This document shows positions 63,480 to 64,000 of a stretch of 64,000 nucleotides of DNA, one piece after another; position 1 is the first letter of the stretch; each line of letters opens with the position of its first letter. Source of the stretch: Sorex araneus (Eukaryota > Chordata > Mammalia > Eulipotyphla > Soricidae); contig NC_073303.1 of NCBI RefSeq assembly GCF_027595985.1, positions 26,441,723 to 26,505,722 on the forward strand. The letters are read 5' to 3'. Below the pieces are notes generated by a model, which made no database searches, was not told where the DNA came from, and saw only the letters and a list, made by a program, of their open reading frames with translations. A program made the translations under genes and the position numbers.

Positions 63480-63980
63480 TTATGTTTCTGGTCACACCTG
63501 GCGGTGCTCGCAGCTCTGGGGACTGTGATGTTGGGGACCCTGCGGGGCCCCCCACTTGTGAGTCGCTGCTCTGGCCACCCACTTCCAGTCTCCCCACAGC
63601 CTCCTTGAGGCCCTTTGTGTTTCTGTGACTTGTGTTTTTTCATTGTATTATATATTTTTCAGACTCTGTCTTTAGGGATAACTGGAGGGAATGGGGGGAG
63701 GGGTTCTGTGGTGCCAGGGAGGGAACCCAGGTTGGCCTGTGCTCTCTACCCCCCCCCTTGTCTGTTTCAAAATTTGGTTTATGTGCTTAAAATCTGTAGC
63801 TTGTGAAGTTGGGGGACGGGTGGGCTCCCGTGCAGCAGTGCTTCGGGGCTTCTCCCAGCTCTGTGCTTTGAGTTGTCCCTAGGGGTGCTGGGGGACCCTG
63901 TGTGGTGGGTGGCCTTGGTCCAGCCAGGGTCAGCCACACACAGGGTAAGTGCCGTAACCTCTGTCTCTCTGGCCCGGCTT
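63480..63980 (-). mobile_element. Three decayed type A SINE remnants
   Basis: Near 63488-63580 (GGTCACACCTGGCGGTGC), 63680-63770 (GTGCCAGGGAGGGAACCC) and 63815-63975 (GTGCAGCAGTGCTTCGGGG...CTCTCTGGCCCGG). Confidence 0.65.
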
Positions 63981-64000
63981 CATTTTTTGTTTCCAAATTA

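Larger units (their letters stand above)
45278..64000 (+). other. ILRUN: ILRUN intron 1 (partial, continues beyond window)
   Basis: No frame in this span continues the ILRUN protein after Trp53 (exon 2 of the family starts NLQAAIGAYYDF), so the rest of the window is intron. The first 3 kb is unique and GC-rich, then AT-rich. From 48.2 kb on it is filled with SINE and old L1 copies, mostly antisense to the gene. A very long first intron agrees with the large human gene. Confidence 0.85.

Noticed and set aside
45278-64000. ILRUN exon 2
   Set aside because: No frame shows the expected continuation after Trp53 (NLQAAIGAYYDF); intron 1 simply extends past the window.

Overview
The window is mammalian nuclear DNA. 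The dominant interspersed repeat is a short tRNA-derived SINE with RNA polymerase III A and B boxes, a GAGCACYGCCAGGAGTAATT-type body and an A-rich tail. A second, longer SINE shares the same head but ends in an ATCGATGAGCAACGGGATGA-type tail. I recognise this combination as the soricid shrew (Sorex-type) SINE complement. An eulipotyphlan, most likely a shrew close to Sorex araneus, is therefore my best guess; this is family recognition from memory, not a database match.

Only one protein-coding exon is convincingly present. Exon 1 of ILRUN (formerly C6orf106) lies on the + strand at 45114-45271. It is embedded in a CpG island of about 2 kb (44.2-46.3 kb) and ends in a consensus splice donor. 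Everything from 45272 to the end is intron 1; exon 2 is not in the window. Sequence left of 44.2 kb is the 5' intergenic region. In human this interval separates ILRUN from SNRPC, and I see no SNRPC exon here. A minus-strand splice donor inside the island (44517) suggests a divergent non-coding transcript.

Layout: 0-44 kb is repeat-packed intergenic DNA. It carries well over 100 SINE copies in roughly equal orientations, two LTRs (3962-4303 minus; about 14300-15252 plus), several 3' ends of lineage-specific L1s, and layers of older L1M, MIR and other eutherian repeats. It also holds many microsatellites: GA, GAAA/GGAA, TCC, CA, TA, CT and a 24-G run. 44.2-48.2 kb is a SINE-free island around the promoter and exon 1, with CRE-like, GC-box, NRF1-like and YY1-like motifs, a G4-prone tract, a short uORF, a 17-bp perfect hairpin and a Z-DNA-prone tract. 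48.2-64 kb is intron 1, again repeat-rich, but its SINEs and all recognised L1 fragments lie mostly antisense to ILRUN.

There is no operon, CRISPR array or other prokaryotic-type system. The most interesting signals are the ILRUN promoter architecture, the non-poly(A) tail of the long SINE family and its free-standing 3' module, the tRNA-Ala/ID-like elements, and the strand bias of insertions in the intron. All element counts were made by eye.
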